Assembly (NCBI RefSeq): GCF_005518285.1
Contig: NZ_SJDU01000041.1
Coordinates: 1 to 11,057, forward strand
Source of the DNA: Brachyspira catarrhinii
Lineage (GTDB): Bacteria > Spirochaetota > Brachyspiria > Brachyspirales > Brachyspiraceae
Length of the DNA stretch: 11,057 nt
Reading direction: 5' to 3'
Part shown: positions 1-6,817 of the stretch, piece by piece
How the letters are laid out: every line of letters starts with the position of its first letter
Position numbering within the stretch: position 1 is the stretch's first letter
Made by a program: the position numbers and the translations under genes
The notes under the pieces: model-generated
Database searches by the model: none
Told to the model about the DNA's origin: nothing
What the model saw: only the letters and a program-made list of their open reading frames with translations

Positions 1-1
1 T

Positions 2-556
2 TATTGGCAAATATTTTTCGTTGAAACTCCAAAAAAAGTTTTTAACAGACTTGGACTTTCAGATTCCGTGCCTTTGGAAGACGCTAAAAAATGGGGTTCT
101 TTGAATGCGGGAATAAAAATCGAAAGAGGCGAAGCTTTATTCAAAAGATACGATATAGAAGAAGAGATAGGAATAAAACCGAAAGAAAATAAAAAAGAAA
201 TTAATCCTCCAAAAGACGATAAACATAAACCGAATATAGAAAAAGAAGAATTTGAAAAATTGGAATTATTAACCGCAAAAATAATATTCGCGGAAAAAGT
301 CGAAAACGCGGACAAACTTATTAAATTCGTAGTCGATATAGGAGCGGGCGAACAAAGAGTAGTCATTTCTTCGATTGCAGAATATTATAAAGCGGAAGAT
401 ATGATTGGAAAAACCGTTCTTTATTTGGCTAACTTGAAACCTAAAAAATTCAGAGGAATAATGTCTCATGGAATGCTTTTGCTTGCAGACAACGGAAAAA
501 CTTTATCCATAATGAAAGCGGAAAAAGATTTTGAAGCGGGATGCGAAGTAAATTAA
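2..556 (+). CDS. metG: Methionyl-tRNA synthetase, C-terminal part (5' end outside window)
   Basis: The reading frame is open from base 2 and ends at TAA 554-556, giving the last 184 residues. MetG charges tRNA-Met with methionine in the cytoplasm. What is visible is the end of the anticodon-binding helical domain (about residues 1-45, including TPKKVFNRLGL), a Lys/Glu/Pro-rich linker (about 46-80), and a C-terminal OB-fold tRNA-binding domain (about 81-184) of the Trbp111/CsaA type. Family landmarks in that domain are VENADKL, VVISSIAEYY, the ANLKPKKFRG stretch and SHGMLLLA. The catalytic HIGH and KMSKS motifs would lie to the left of the window. The tail domain is known in other bacteria to help dimerisation and tRNA binding. 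A stand-alone tRNA-binding protein is unlikely because the frame continues upstream with synthetase-like sequence. The GTG at 68 is an internal Val codon, not a start. ftsQ follows after 25 bp on the same strand. Confidence 0.9.
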   Translation, partial: YWQIFFVETPKKVFNRLGLSDSVPLEDAKKWGSLNAGIKIERGEALFKRYDIEEEIGIKPKENKKEINPPKDDKHKPNIEKEEFEKLELLTAKIIFAEKVENADKLIKFVVDIGAGEQRVVISSIAEYYKAEDMIGKTVLYLANLKPKKFRGIMSHGMLLLADNGKTLSIMKAEKDFEAGCEVN

Positions 557-581
557 AAGTAAATAATAAATTGTAATAAAA

Positions 582-1367
582 ATGAAAAATAATAAATTCA
601 AAAATCAATTTAACGAAAGCAAACTCAGAAAAAAATTAAGAAAAAATCAAATGTCCAAAAAACAAAAAGATATTTTAAAAAAAATGTTTATATCTTTTTT
701 GGGTTTGATTCTTATTTGCATTTTTGTAATAATAATAAATAAAGCGAAAGTTTTGAGAGTGGAATTGAGAGGATTAAATTTTTTGAATCCAATCGATATA
801 ATAGAAGAAGCTGAACTTTCAAAATACAATAATCGAAGTTTTTTTAATATTCCTAAAAAAGAAATAAAAAACGAGATTGAAAAAAATATAAGGCTTGAAG
901 TGGAAAATATAAAACTCTCTTTTCCCGATTTGCTTATAATAAACTTAAAAGAAAAAGAAACTTTATTTTTGCTCGAATCCGAAACGGGAATATACGAAAT
1001 TACGGACGAAGGCTACATTATAAAAAACGACATTATATATAATTACGATGTTCCTTATATTACGGGCTTGACTATTAACCCGACTAATACAAAAATTGAA
1101 AACGATTACGCTCAATATTTTGTTTCGGTAATTTATGAGGTTAAAAAAAATAATAAAGATATTTATAATTTAATTTCAGAAATAAACGCTTTTGGAAACG
1201 ATTTGATACTTTATCCGAGAGGCTATCCCGTTCAGGTTATTTTGGAGAAATATGTTAAGGCTTCAAAATTTATTGAACTTGCCGCAATATTAAAAACGGT
1301 TAGGGAGCAAGCGAGCGCGACTTATAGAATAGACTTTAGATTTGACGAAGCGATAACGGTTAATTAA
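582..1367 (+). CDS. ftsQ: Cell division protein of the FtsQ/DivIB family
   Basis: This is a 261-residue bitopic membrane protein. It has a strongly basic cytoplasmic N-terminus (1-34), one membrane span (about 36-53, GLILICIFVIIIN), a POTRA-like domain (about 55-123: KVLRVELRGLNFLNP, then FFNIPKKEI, then SFPDLLIINLKEKE), and an extracytoplasmic beta domain ending in YRIDFRFDEAITV, which resembles the conserved FtsQ C-terminal strand. FtsQ/DivIB scaffolds the divisome, bridging FtsB/FtsL to later septum-synthesis proteins. The length fits the family (about 250-290). The start at ATG 582 lacks a clear Shine-Dalgarno sequence; ATG 651 is an alternative that would keep a shorter basic tail. It lies 25 bp after metG, probably cotranscribed. 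No ftsA, ftsZ or mur genes adjoin it. The stop overlaps the end of the opposing pyrFE gene by 8 bp. Family-level call is firm; orthology rests on architecture because FtsQ sequences diverge strongly. Confidence 0.8.
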   Translation: MKNNKFKNQFNESKLRKKLRKNQMSKKQKDILKKMFISFLGLILICIFVIIINKAKVLRVELRGLNFLNPIDIIEEAELSKYNNRSFFNIPKKEIKNEIEKNIRLEVENIKLSFPDLLIINLKEKETLFLLESETGIYEITDEGYIIKNDIIYNYDVPYITGLTINPTNTKIENDYAQYFVSVIYEVKKNNKDIYNLISEINAFGNDLILYPRGYPVQVILEKYVKASKFIELAAILKTVREQASATYRIDFRFDEAITVN

Positions 1368-2706
1368 TTTTCCATTGTTCTGGATTTTTATTCCATTCTA
1401 TCGCTATTTTAAAATCTTCCTCGCTTATAAATTTTTTGTCTTTCGCTATTTTCATTAAAGTTGAAAAATTTGATAACGAAGAGAATTTTATTTTTGCCTC
1501 TTCAAAATTTTTACTTGCCTTTTCAAATTCGTAAGAGAATATGGATATTATTTCAAGTCCAATCGCTCCTTCTTCTTTAGCCGATTCAAAAGCCTTAATC
1601 GAACTTGTTCCTGTGGAAATTAAATCTTCTATCAATATTAATTTTTTGCCTTTGCATTCCGCTCCTTCGATTTGTTTTCCTTTGCCATGTTCTTTTTTTT
1701 CGCCTCTTATATAGCATAAAGGTTTATCTAATTCGTAAGCGATAAACGAAGCCCAAGGAATTCCCGCGGTTGCAGTTCCTCCGATTATATCGAAATCTTT
1801 ATTTTTCAATATGTCGACAAAAGCGTCAATAATAATTTTTCTATATTTTGGAAAACCGATTATATATCTGTTGTCGCAATAAATCGGACTCTTTATCCCC
1901 GACACAAAAGTAAAAGGATTCTTAATATTTAATTGCACTGCGTTCGTTTCAAGCAATGCTTCGGCTATAAGTTGCGATTTTAAATTTTTATTATTTTCAA
2001 TTCCTTCGGCTATCTCTTCTATAATCATTTTGCAGGCTTTGACTCTGTCCTCGCTTTTAGTTATCGGTCTTCCGATTACAATATAATCGCATCCGTTTTC
2101 CATCGCTTCTTTAGGAGTCATTATTCTCTCTTGGTCATTGCTTTCAGCCCATTTTGGACGAACTCCAGGACATACGGTTATAAAAGATTCTCCGCATTCT
2201 TTTTTTATAATATTCGCTTCTCTCGGAGAACAAACCACGCCGTTTAATCCCGCTTCTTTTCCTAATTTCGCCCAATTTACCGCAAGGTCTTTAAGAGCCA
2301 AATTTGAATTAAACATGTTTTTTATATCGTTTTCGGACAAACTCGTTAATATTGTCACTCCTATTACCAAATTATTTTTATTAAGTTTTTTTATTTCTTC
2401 TACGGTTTTTTCCATCATTTTTTTACCGCCGCTTGTGTGAACATTAAACATAAATATATTTTGTTTTGCCGCAAATAAAGAAGCCATAGCGGTAGTATTC
2501 GGTATATCATGAAATTTCAAATCTAAAAATACTTTTTTGTTTTTGCTCGCCAAATATTCTATTATCTCTCCTTTTGTGTATAAAAAAAGTTCGAGTCCCA
2601 CTTTATAAAATACAGCGTTGTCTCCCAATTCGTCTATAAGTTTTACCGCTTCGTTCATAGAATTGAAATCCAAAGCTATGATTAATCTTTCTTTAGGGTT
2701 TAACAT
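1360..2706 (-). CDS. pyrFE: Bifunctional OMP decarboxylase / orotate phosphoribosyltransferase (PyrF-PyrE fusion)
   Basis: The 448-residue protein carries the last two steps of UMP synthesis. The N-terminal half (about 1-235) is OMP decarboxylase: ALD at 11-13, YKVGLEL with Lys35, the catalytic DLKFHD motif at 62-67 (Asp62, Lys64, Asp67), PGVRP at 180-184, and IGRPIT with Arg213 for the phosphate. The C-terminal half (about 243-448) is orotate phosphoribosyltransferase: FVSGIKSPIYCDNR at 267-280, the mobile loop GEKKEHGKGKQ (about 335-345), and the PRPP-binding motif LILIEDLISTGTS (357-369). The joint is a short stretch near 236-245 with no stop or frameshift. The start is ATG 2706, not the in-frame TTG at 2724, because AGGAG sits 8 nt before the ATG. 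It is the last gene of pyrK-pyrD-pyrFE, 28 bp after pyrD. The order of halves is the reverse of eukaryotic UMP synthase. Both active sites look intact. Confidence 0.93.
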   Translation of the reverse strand: MLNPKERLIIALDFNSMNEAVKLIDELGDNAVFYKVGLELFLYTKGEIIEYLASKNKKVFLDLKFHDIPNTTAMASLFAAKQNIFMFNVHTSGGKKMMEKTVEEIKKLNKNNLVIGVTILTSLSENDIKNMFNSNLALKDLAVNWAKLGKEAGLNGVVCSPREANIIKKECGESFITVCPGVRPKWAESNDQERIMTPKEAMENGCDYIVIGRPITKSEDRVKACKMIIEEIAEGIENNKNLKSQLIAEALLETNAVQLNIKNPFTFVSGIKSPIYCDNRYIIGFPKYRKIIIDAFVDILKNKDFDIIGGTATAGIPWASFIAYELDKPLCYIRGEKKEHGKGKQIEGAECKGKKLILIEDLISTGTSSIKAFESAKEEGAIGLEIISIFSYEFEKASKNFEEAKIKFSSLSNFSTLMKIAKDKKFISEEDFKIAIEWNKNPEQWKIN

Positions 2707-2714
2707 TTTAAATT

Positions 2715-2719
2715 CTCCT
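2715..2719 (-). promoter_or_regulatory. Shine-Dalgarno site that fixes the pyrFE start
   Basis: On the minus strand AGGAG lies 8 nt before ATG 2706-2704. The upstream in-frame TTG (2724-2722) would place this site inside the coding sequence, so the shorter product is preferred. Confidence 0.75.
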
Positions 2720-2734
2720 ATCAAACATTTTAAA

Positions 2735-3646
2735 TTATTTATGCGCTATTCCTATTAATTCGTTTATATCTTTTATTTTATTTTCTTTAATATAATTTTC
2801 AATTCCGTTTATAACCTCGATTGGAAGAATCGGATTTGAAAATATTCCCGAGCCGATTGAAACTAAAGAAGCTCCCGCCATCATAAATTCCAAAGCGTCA
2901 TTATAGTTTTCTATTCCGCCCATTCCTATTATTGGAATTTTCACTGCATTGAATACTTGATAAACCATACGAACGGCTATCGGCATTATGCATCCTCCCG
3001 ACAGTCCTCCGAAAATATTTCCAAGCAAAGGTTTTTTAGTTTTTATGTCGATTTTCATCGCTAAAAAAGTATTTACTAAAGAAACGGAATCTGCCCCCGC
3101 ATTTTCAACCGATTTTGCTATTTCCGTTATATCGGTAACATTTGGAGAAAGTTTTACTATTAAAGGTTTTTTAGTTAAAACTTTTTTGACGGATTTAGTT
3201 AAATTTTCCGCAGTTTTGCAATTTATACCGAAAGCCATTCCTCCGTTTTTAACATTTGGACAGGATATATTTAATTCTATAAAATCTATTCTTTCAATTT
3301 CGTTTGCAATTTCGGCAACGGCAATATATTCTTCTTCGCTCTCTCCGTTTATATTAAGAATTATCGGCGTTTCATATTTTAGATTTCCGATTATTTTATC
3401 TCTAAAATATTCAACTCCGGGATTTTCCAAACCTATAGAATTAATCATGCCAGAAGGAGTCTCGGCTATTCTTATCCCTTTATTTCCGTCTCTTTTTTTC
3501 AATGTAATTCCTTTTAAATTTACGGCTCCGAGTTTATCGACATCGAAATAATTATTATATTCTTCTCCGAATCCAAAACAACCAGAAGAAGTTATAACGG
3601 GATTTTTTAATTCTTTTCCTAAAAAATTGATTCTTAATTTTGACAT
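2735..3646 (-). CDS. pyrD: Dihydroorotate dehydrogenase, class 1B catalytic subunit
   Basis: The 303-residue FMN TIM-barrel enzyme oxidises dihydroorotate to orotate in the cytoplasm. Visible family features are the FMN-contacting SGCFGFG (21-27) and LKGIT with Lys45, the substrate-binding stretch around NSIGLENPG (69-77), the catalytic loop NISCPNVKNGG with Cys129 as the base (class 1 enzymes use Cys, class 2 use Ser), VKLSPNV (164-170), and phosphate-binding GMGGI (241-245) and SIGSG (263-267). GLSGGCIMPIAVRMVYQ matches the class 1B pattern but has GGCIM where GPAIK is usual. Pairing with pyrK immediately upstream confirms the NAD-dependent class 1B heterotetramer. The start ATG 3646 follows the pyrK stop by 13 bp with no good Shine-Dalgarno sequence, so translation is probably coupled to pyrK. 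Confidence 0.95.
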   Translation of the reverse strand: MSKLRINFLGKELKNPVITSSGCFGFGEEYNNYFDVDKLGAVNLKGITLKKRDGNKGIRIAETPSGMINSIGLENPGVEYFRDKIIGNLKYETPIILNINGESEEEYIAVAEIANEIERIDFIELNISCPNVKNGGMAFGINCKTAENLTKSVKKVLTKKPLIVKLSPNVTDITEIAKSVENAGADSVSLVNTFLAMKIDIKTKKPLLGNIFGGLSGGCIMPIAVRMVYQVFNAVKIPIIGMGGIENYNDALEFMMAGASLVSIGSGIFSNPILPIEVINGIENYIKENKIKDINELIGIAHK

Positions 3647-3659
3647 AGTTATTTTAATT

Positions 3660-4436
3660 TTATATTACTAAATATTTCGCGTCAAATACGGGACCGTCAT
3701 GGCAAACTTTAGCGTTCTTAATTTTTTTTTCTTCTTTCAAATTTTGTAAATTATCAAATACTTCTATATTGCATCCCAGACAAGCGTTGACTCCGCAAGC
3801 CATTCTCCTTTCCATTGAAGCGAAACATTTTATATTTTTTTTCAAAACCAATTTTATTATTTCTTTCATCATAATTTCGGGACCGCAGGTATAAATCAAA
3901 TCAAAATTATTTTCTTTCAATAATTCTTTAGTTTTATCCACAGAGTTGCATTTATCTCCGACAGAACCGTCATCGGTGGTTATATAAAGTTTAATATTTT
4001 CTGTGTCGAAATATTCAATTATTTTTATCGCTTTTTCATTAGCTCCGCCAAAAATCAAAGTAATATTATTTTTCTCTTTTAATTTATTTATTAAAAGTTT
4101 GAAAGGCGCTATTCCCATTCCGCCCGCGACTATAAGCAAATTTTTATTTTTTATATTTGTTTCAAATCCGTTCCCGAGAGGTCCATGTATATTTACAATA
4201 TCCGATATTTTGGATAAATTTTTTGTTCCTTCGCCTTTGACTTGATAGTAGAATTCCAAAATATTTTTATCCGCATTATGAACGCTTATTGGACGCCTCA
4301 AATATTTTTCGCATTCAATCATAAAAAATTGTCCAGCTTTCGTATATTCGGACGATTTTTCGGATTTTAATTTTAATAAATATTTATCTTCGGAGATTTT
4401 TATATTTTCTATTATTTCGCATTCTTCCAAAAACAT
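3660..4436 (-). CDS. pyrK: Dihydroorotate dehydrogenase B electron-transfer subunit
   Basis: This 258-residue protein carries FAD and a [2Fe-2S] cluster and passes electrons from PyrD to NAD+. The N-terminal FAD barrel has RRPISV (47-52) and GEGTKNLS (68-75). The NAD-binding domain has VAGGMGIAPF (103-112) and a TCGPEIMM stretch (183-190). The iron-sulfur ligands are Cys214, Cys219, Cys222 and Cys245, in the pattern C-x4-C-x2-C-x22-C, ending in CHDGPVFDA as is typical of PyrK. Length fits the family (about 250-265). The start ATG 4436 has AAAAGG 6 nt upstream. It is the first gene of pyrK-pyrD-pyrFE and is transcribed divergently from frr. The genes for the first three pyrimidine steps (carA/B, pyrB, pyrC) are not in the window. 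Confidence 0.93.
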   Translation of the reverse strand: MFLEECEIIENIKISEDKYLLKLKSEKSSEYTKAGQFFMIECEKYLRRPISVHNADKNILEFYYQVKGEGTKNLSKISDIVNIHGPLGNGFETNIKNKNLLIVAGGMGIAPFKLLINKLKEKNNITLIFGGANEKAIKIIEYFDTENIKLYITTDDGSVGDKCNSVDKTKELLKENNFDLIYTCGPEIMMKEIIKLVLKKNIKCFASMERRMACGVNACLGCNIEVFDNLQNLKEEKKIKNAKVCHDGPVFDAKYLVI

Positions 4437-4480
4437 AAAAAGCCTTTTGTAGATTTTTTATTTGAATATAAATTTATTAA

Positions 4481-4495
4481 AGTATAACATATACT
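4481..4495. repeat. Perfect inverted repeat overlapping the candidate pyr promoter
   Basis: AGTATA-ACA-TATACT is a perfect 6-bp dyad with a 3-nt centre, lying over the candidate -10 of the pyr operon. It could be an operator for a dimeric repressor, or chance in AT-rich DNA. Its size and position are seen; a regulatory role is inferred. Confidence 0.35.
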
Positions 4496-4509
4496 ATATA
4501 TAATTTAAA
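4481..4509 (-). promoter_or_regulatory. Candidate promoter of pyrK-pyrD-pyrFE
   Basis: On the minus strand TTTAAA (4509-4504) and TATACT (4486-4481) are separated by 17 nt. That is 4 of 6 matches to TTGACA and a good -10. The predicted transcript would start near 4474, giving a leader of about 37 nt. In DNA this AT-rich such matches arise by chance, so confidence is limited. A 15-bp dyad overlaps the -10. Confidence 0.4.
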
Positions 4510-4514
4510 GCCTA

Positions 4515-4543
4515 TTAAACTAAATTATAATTATTTATATAAT
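4515..4543 (+). promoter_or_regulatory. Candidate distal promoter of frr-uppS-cdsA
   Basis: TTAAAC (4515-4520), a 17-nt spacer and a perfect TATAAT (4538-4543). The leader would be about 80 nt. The -35 is weak (3 of 6), and a second TATAAT lies closer to frr. Confidence 0.3.
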
Positions 4544-4561
4544 AAATCTAATAAAAAATAT

Positions 4562-4589
4562 TTGCTTTTATTTGTAAATGAATTATAAT
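4562..4589 (+). promoter_or_regulatory. Candidate proximal promoter of frr-uppS-cdsA
   Basis: TTGCTT (4562-4567), a 16-nt spacer and a perfect TATAAT (4584-4589). The transcript would start near 4596, giving a leader of about 34 nt that includes the frr ribosome site. The -35 matches at only 3 positions. Confidence 0.4.
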
Positions 4590-4618
4590 CTATATAAACA
4601 TAATTTATTTTAAAATTT

Positions 4619-4623
4619 AAGGA
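4619..4623 (+). promoter_or_regulatory. Shine-Dalgarno site that fixes the frr start
   Basis: AAGGA ends 6 nt before ATG 4630. The in-frame TTG at 4624 abuts this site and cannot be the start, so the protein begins MSKESYK. Confidence 0.75.
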
Positions 4624-4629
4624 TTGTCT

Positions 4630-5178
4630 ATGTCAAAAGAATCTTATAAAGAAAGAATGGAAAAAACTATTAATAGTTTACAAAACGATTTAAAAGGAAT
4701 AAGAACGGGAAGAGCGAACGCTTCTATTTTGGACGGAATAAAAGTCGAAGCCTACGGAAGCAATATGCCTTTGAAACAAGTCGGCAATGTATCGACTCCA
4801 GACGCTAAAACTATTATGATTCAGCCTTTCGATAAAAGTTTAATCGGCGATATAGAGAAAGCGATATTAAAATCCGATTTGGGATTCAATCCTTTCAACG
4901 AAGCGGGAAATATTAGAATTGTAGTTCCCGAGCTTACTAAAGAAAGAAGAGAAGAACTCAAAAAAGGCGTAAGACATAGAGGAGAAGAGGCGAAAATATC
5001 GATTAGAAATATCCGAAGAGATGAAAACGATAAAATAAAAAAAGAATTGAAAGATAAAAATATAACGGAAGACGAATCGAAAAATCAAGAGAAAAAAATA
5101 CAAAATGAAACCGACTCTTTTATAAAGAAAATAGACGAATTGATTGGCGCTAAAGAAAAAGAATTAGACACTATATGA
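4630..5178 (+). CDS. frr: Ribosome recycling factor
   Basis: The 182-residue protein releases mRNA and tRNA from the post-termination ribosome together with EF-G. The two-domain, three-helix-bundle sequence is well conserved: IRTGRANASILDGIKVEAYG near residues 24-43, TIMIQPFDKS, the domain II region GNIRIVVPELTKERR, and the helix with AKISIRNIRRDEND carrying the conserved Arg residues. Length is close to the usual 185. ATG 4630 is chosen for its AAGGA site. The stop TGA overlaps the uppS start (ATGA, 5175-5178), so the two are translationally coupled. frr followed by uppS and cdsA is a common bacterial order; the tsf and pyrH genes that often precede frr are absent here and replaced by a divergent pyr operon. 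Confidence 0.97.
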   Translation: MSKESYKERMEKTINSLQNDLKGIRTGRANASILDGIKVEAYGSNMPLKQVGNVSTPDAKTIMIQPFDKSLIGDIEKAILKSDLGFNPFNEAGNIRIVVPELTKERREELKKGVRHRGEEAKISIRNIRRDENDKIKKELKDKNITEDESKNQEKKIQNETDSFIKKIDELIGAKEKELDTI

Positions 5179-5891
5179 TAAACGAGAATATTCCAAAGCA
5201 TGTGGCTATAATAATGGACGGCAACGGAAGATGGGCGAAGGCTCATAACAAAAGCAGAAGTTACGGACACAGAAGCGGAAGCGAAAATGTGATAAAAATT
5301 GTGGAAGCCTGCTGCGAACTCAATATTAAGTATTTGACTTTATACGCTTTTTCAACGGAGAATTGGAAACGTCCCGAAGAAGAAAAAAAAGCTCTCTTCA
5401 AATTATTAAAAGAATTCTATAAAAAAGAAATTAAAAGATTAATATCGAATAATATTTTGGTTAAACATATTGGAGATATTGAAGCTTTTCCGAAAGACAC
5501 GATAAAAACTATTAAAGAAACGGAAAATGAAACCGCAGAAAAATGCAAAAATCCTGTATTGACGGTTATTTTGGCTTTAAATTACGGTTTTAGAGATGAG
5601 CTTAAAAACGCAATAAAAAATATATGCGCCGACATAAAAGAAGAAATTATAAATATGGAAGATATTGACGAAGATTTAATTTCCAATTATTTATATACGA
5701 AAAATATTCCAGACCCCGATTTTATTATAAGAACTTCGGGAGAGAAACGATTGAGTAATTTTTTAATGTATCAAGCGTCCTACAGCGAATTATATTTTAC
5801 AAAAACATTGTGGCCCGATTTTTCAAAAGAAGATTTCAAAATTTCTATAGAAGAATATTCAAATAGAGTAAGAAAATTTGGGGGCTTATAA
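5175..5891 (+). CDS. uppS: Undecaprenyl diphosphate synthase (cis-prenyltransferase)
   Basis: The 238-residue enzyme adds isopentenyl units in cis to farnesyl diphosphate, making the C55 carrier lipid precursor for peptidoglycan and surface glycans. It acts at the cytoplasmic membrane surface. Conserved blocks are HVAIIMDGNGRWA with catalytic Asp15, GHRSG (31-35), LYAFSTENWKRP (57-68, Asn63), and RTSGEKRLSNFLMYQ (186-200) with Arg186 and Arg192, followed by Glu205 and the C-terminal RVRKFGG. NYGFRDE stands where NYGGRxE is usual, a conservative oddity outside the catalytic Asp. The start overlaps the frr stop by 4 nt and the stop shares one base with cdsA (TAATG). Confidence 0.96.
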   Translation: MINENIPKHVAIIMDGNGRWAKAHNKSRSYGHRSGSENVIKIVEACCELNIKYLTLYAFSTENWKRPEEEKKALFKLLKEFYKKEIKRLISNNILVKHIGDIEAFPKDTIKTIKETENETAEKCKNPVLTVILALNYGFRDELKNAIKNICADIKEEIINMEDIDEDLISNYLYTKNIPDPDFIIRTSGEKRLSNFLMYQASYSELYFTKTLWPDFSKEDFKISIEEYSNRVRKFGGL

Positions 5892-6796
5892 TGAGGAAAA
5901 GGCTTATATCGGTTGTTTTAACTTTGCCGTTGTTTATAGTAATATTATTTTATGACAAAGTTATATTTTTATTCCATTTATTAATATTATCAATTTCAAT
6001 TTTCAGCGCGCTTGAAATTTTTTATATGGCGAAAGTGCATAGACAAAAAAATTTAAGGACTGTAATAACTACAATGATTGCGATGGTTTTGGGATATATT
6101 ATAACAATTTGCGGAACTAAAGTTTTTGCGGGCGATTTTTCTTCTTTATATAAAATAGTTGAAACAAAAAATCCTTCAATGGATTTGTCTTTGATTATGG
6201 TTTTCGCTTTGATAGCCGCTTTATTTTTGATAAATATTTTTAAGGTTAATGTTTCTTCATTCGAGGAAAAAGGAAGAGCGATATTAACCGCGGTTTTTTG
6301 CTTTATATATGTCGGGCTTGGAATTTGGCATATATCTTTAATGAGATTTATGCCAAGCGGAAAATATTATATAGTTTTTATATTTTTATGCGCGTGGTTA
6401 AGCGATACGGGAGGTTATGTAATCGGGCGAAAATTGGGAAAACATAAACTTTCAAATACCGCTTCACCGAATAAAAGCGTTGAAGGTTTTATCGGAATGT
6501 TTATATTAACGATTCCTTTGATTTTGATTTATTATTATTTATATTCAAAAAATTATCTTACTAATTTACTTGGCGCAAATATTCCAAATTTTTCGTTATG
6601 TCAAATAGTCCTTTTAACTTCTATATTCATTCTTACAAGTTTTTTGGGAGATATGGGAGAGAGTTTGATAAAGAGAATGTATGACACTAAAGATTCTTCA
6701 AAAATATTTCCAGGTCATGGCGGAATTTTCGATATATTCGACAGCGTGATATTAACCGCTCCGATTTCTTATTATATATTTTTATTGTTGCAATAA
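5891..6796 (+). CDS. cdsA: Phosphatidate cytidylyltransferase (CDP-diacylglycerol synthase)
   Basis: This 301-residue integral membrane enzyme makes CDP-diacylglycerol from phosphatidic acid and CTP, the branch point of phospholipid synthesis. About seven to eight hydrophobic spans are visible (for example 7-20, 25-45, 60-78, 100-118, 130-150, 158-172, 200-218, 236-253). Conserved elements are SDTGGYVIGRKLGKHKLS (171-188), SPNKSVEGF (192-200) and the C-terminal signature from Ser258 to Asp284, with KR, KD, PGHGG and a final D-x-x-D. The signature has DIFD where DRxD is usual (Arg to Ile at 282). A G-run 6 nt before ATG 5891 can serve as ribosome site. It is the last gene of the module; dxr and rseP, which often follow, are absent and a convergent gene ends 21 bp further on. 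Confidence 0.93.
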   Translation: MRKRLISVVLTLPLFIVILFYDKVIFLFHLLILSISIFSALEIFYMAKVHRQKNLRTVITTMIAMVLGYIITICGTKVFAGDFSSLYKIVETKNPSMDLSLIMVFALIAALFLINIFKVNVSSFEEKGRAILTAVFCFIYVGLGIWHISLMRFMPSGKYYIVFIFLCAWLSDTGGYVIGRKLGKHKLSNTASPNKSVEGFIGMFILTIPLILIYYYLYSKNYLTNLLGANIPNFSLCQIVLLTSIFILTSFLGDMGESLIKRMYDTKDSSKIFPGHGGIFDIFDSVILTAPISYYIFLLLQ

Positions 6797-6817
6797 GTAA
6801 AAATTTATTATCTAACT

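Larger units (their letters stand above)
4437..4629. other. Divergent AT-rich intergenic region between pyrK and frr
   Basis: This is the longest gene-free stretch, 193 bp, almost all A and T. It must hold the start signals for the leftward pyr operon and the rightward frr operon. Several TATAAT-like boxes occur on both strands, including a back-to-back pair (TATAAT minus at 4524-4529, plus at 4538-4543). No small ORF with a credible ribosome site and no GC-containing RNA structure such as a PyrR attenuator hairpin is visible. Confidence 0.7.

Noticed and set aside
1..366. Open frame on the minus strand across the metG end
   Set aside because: Ser/Phe-rich shadow of the Lys/Glu-rich metG linker; the metG frame has clear family motifs.
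2704..2724. TTG start for pyrFE six codons upstream
   Set aside because: The AGGAG site falls after this TTG and is placed correctly for ATG 2706.
2988..3551. Open frame of 187 codons antisense to pyrD
   Set aside because: It lies wholly inside a clearly conserved gene, has no ribosome site of note and its composition mirrors the opposite strand; the same holds for the antisense frame at 2138-2440.
4437..4629. PyrR-type attenuator or riboswitch before pyrK
   Set aside because: The leader is nearly all A and T with no stable stem, conserved PyrR-binding loop or T-run terminator.
6790..6817. Possible terminator between cdsA and the convergent unknown gene (AATAA / TTATT arms)
   Set aside because: Only a 5-bp all-AT stem with an 8-nt loop; too weak to call an intrinsic terminator.
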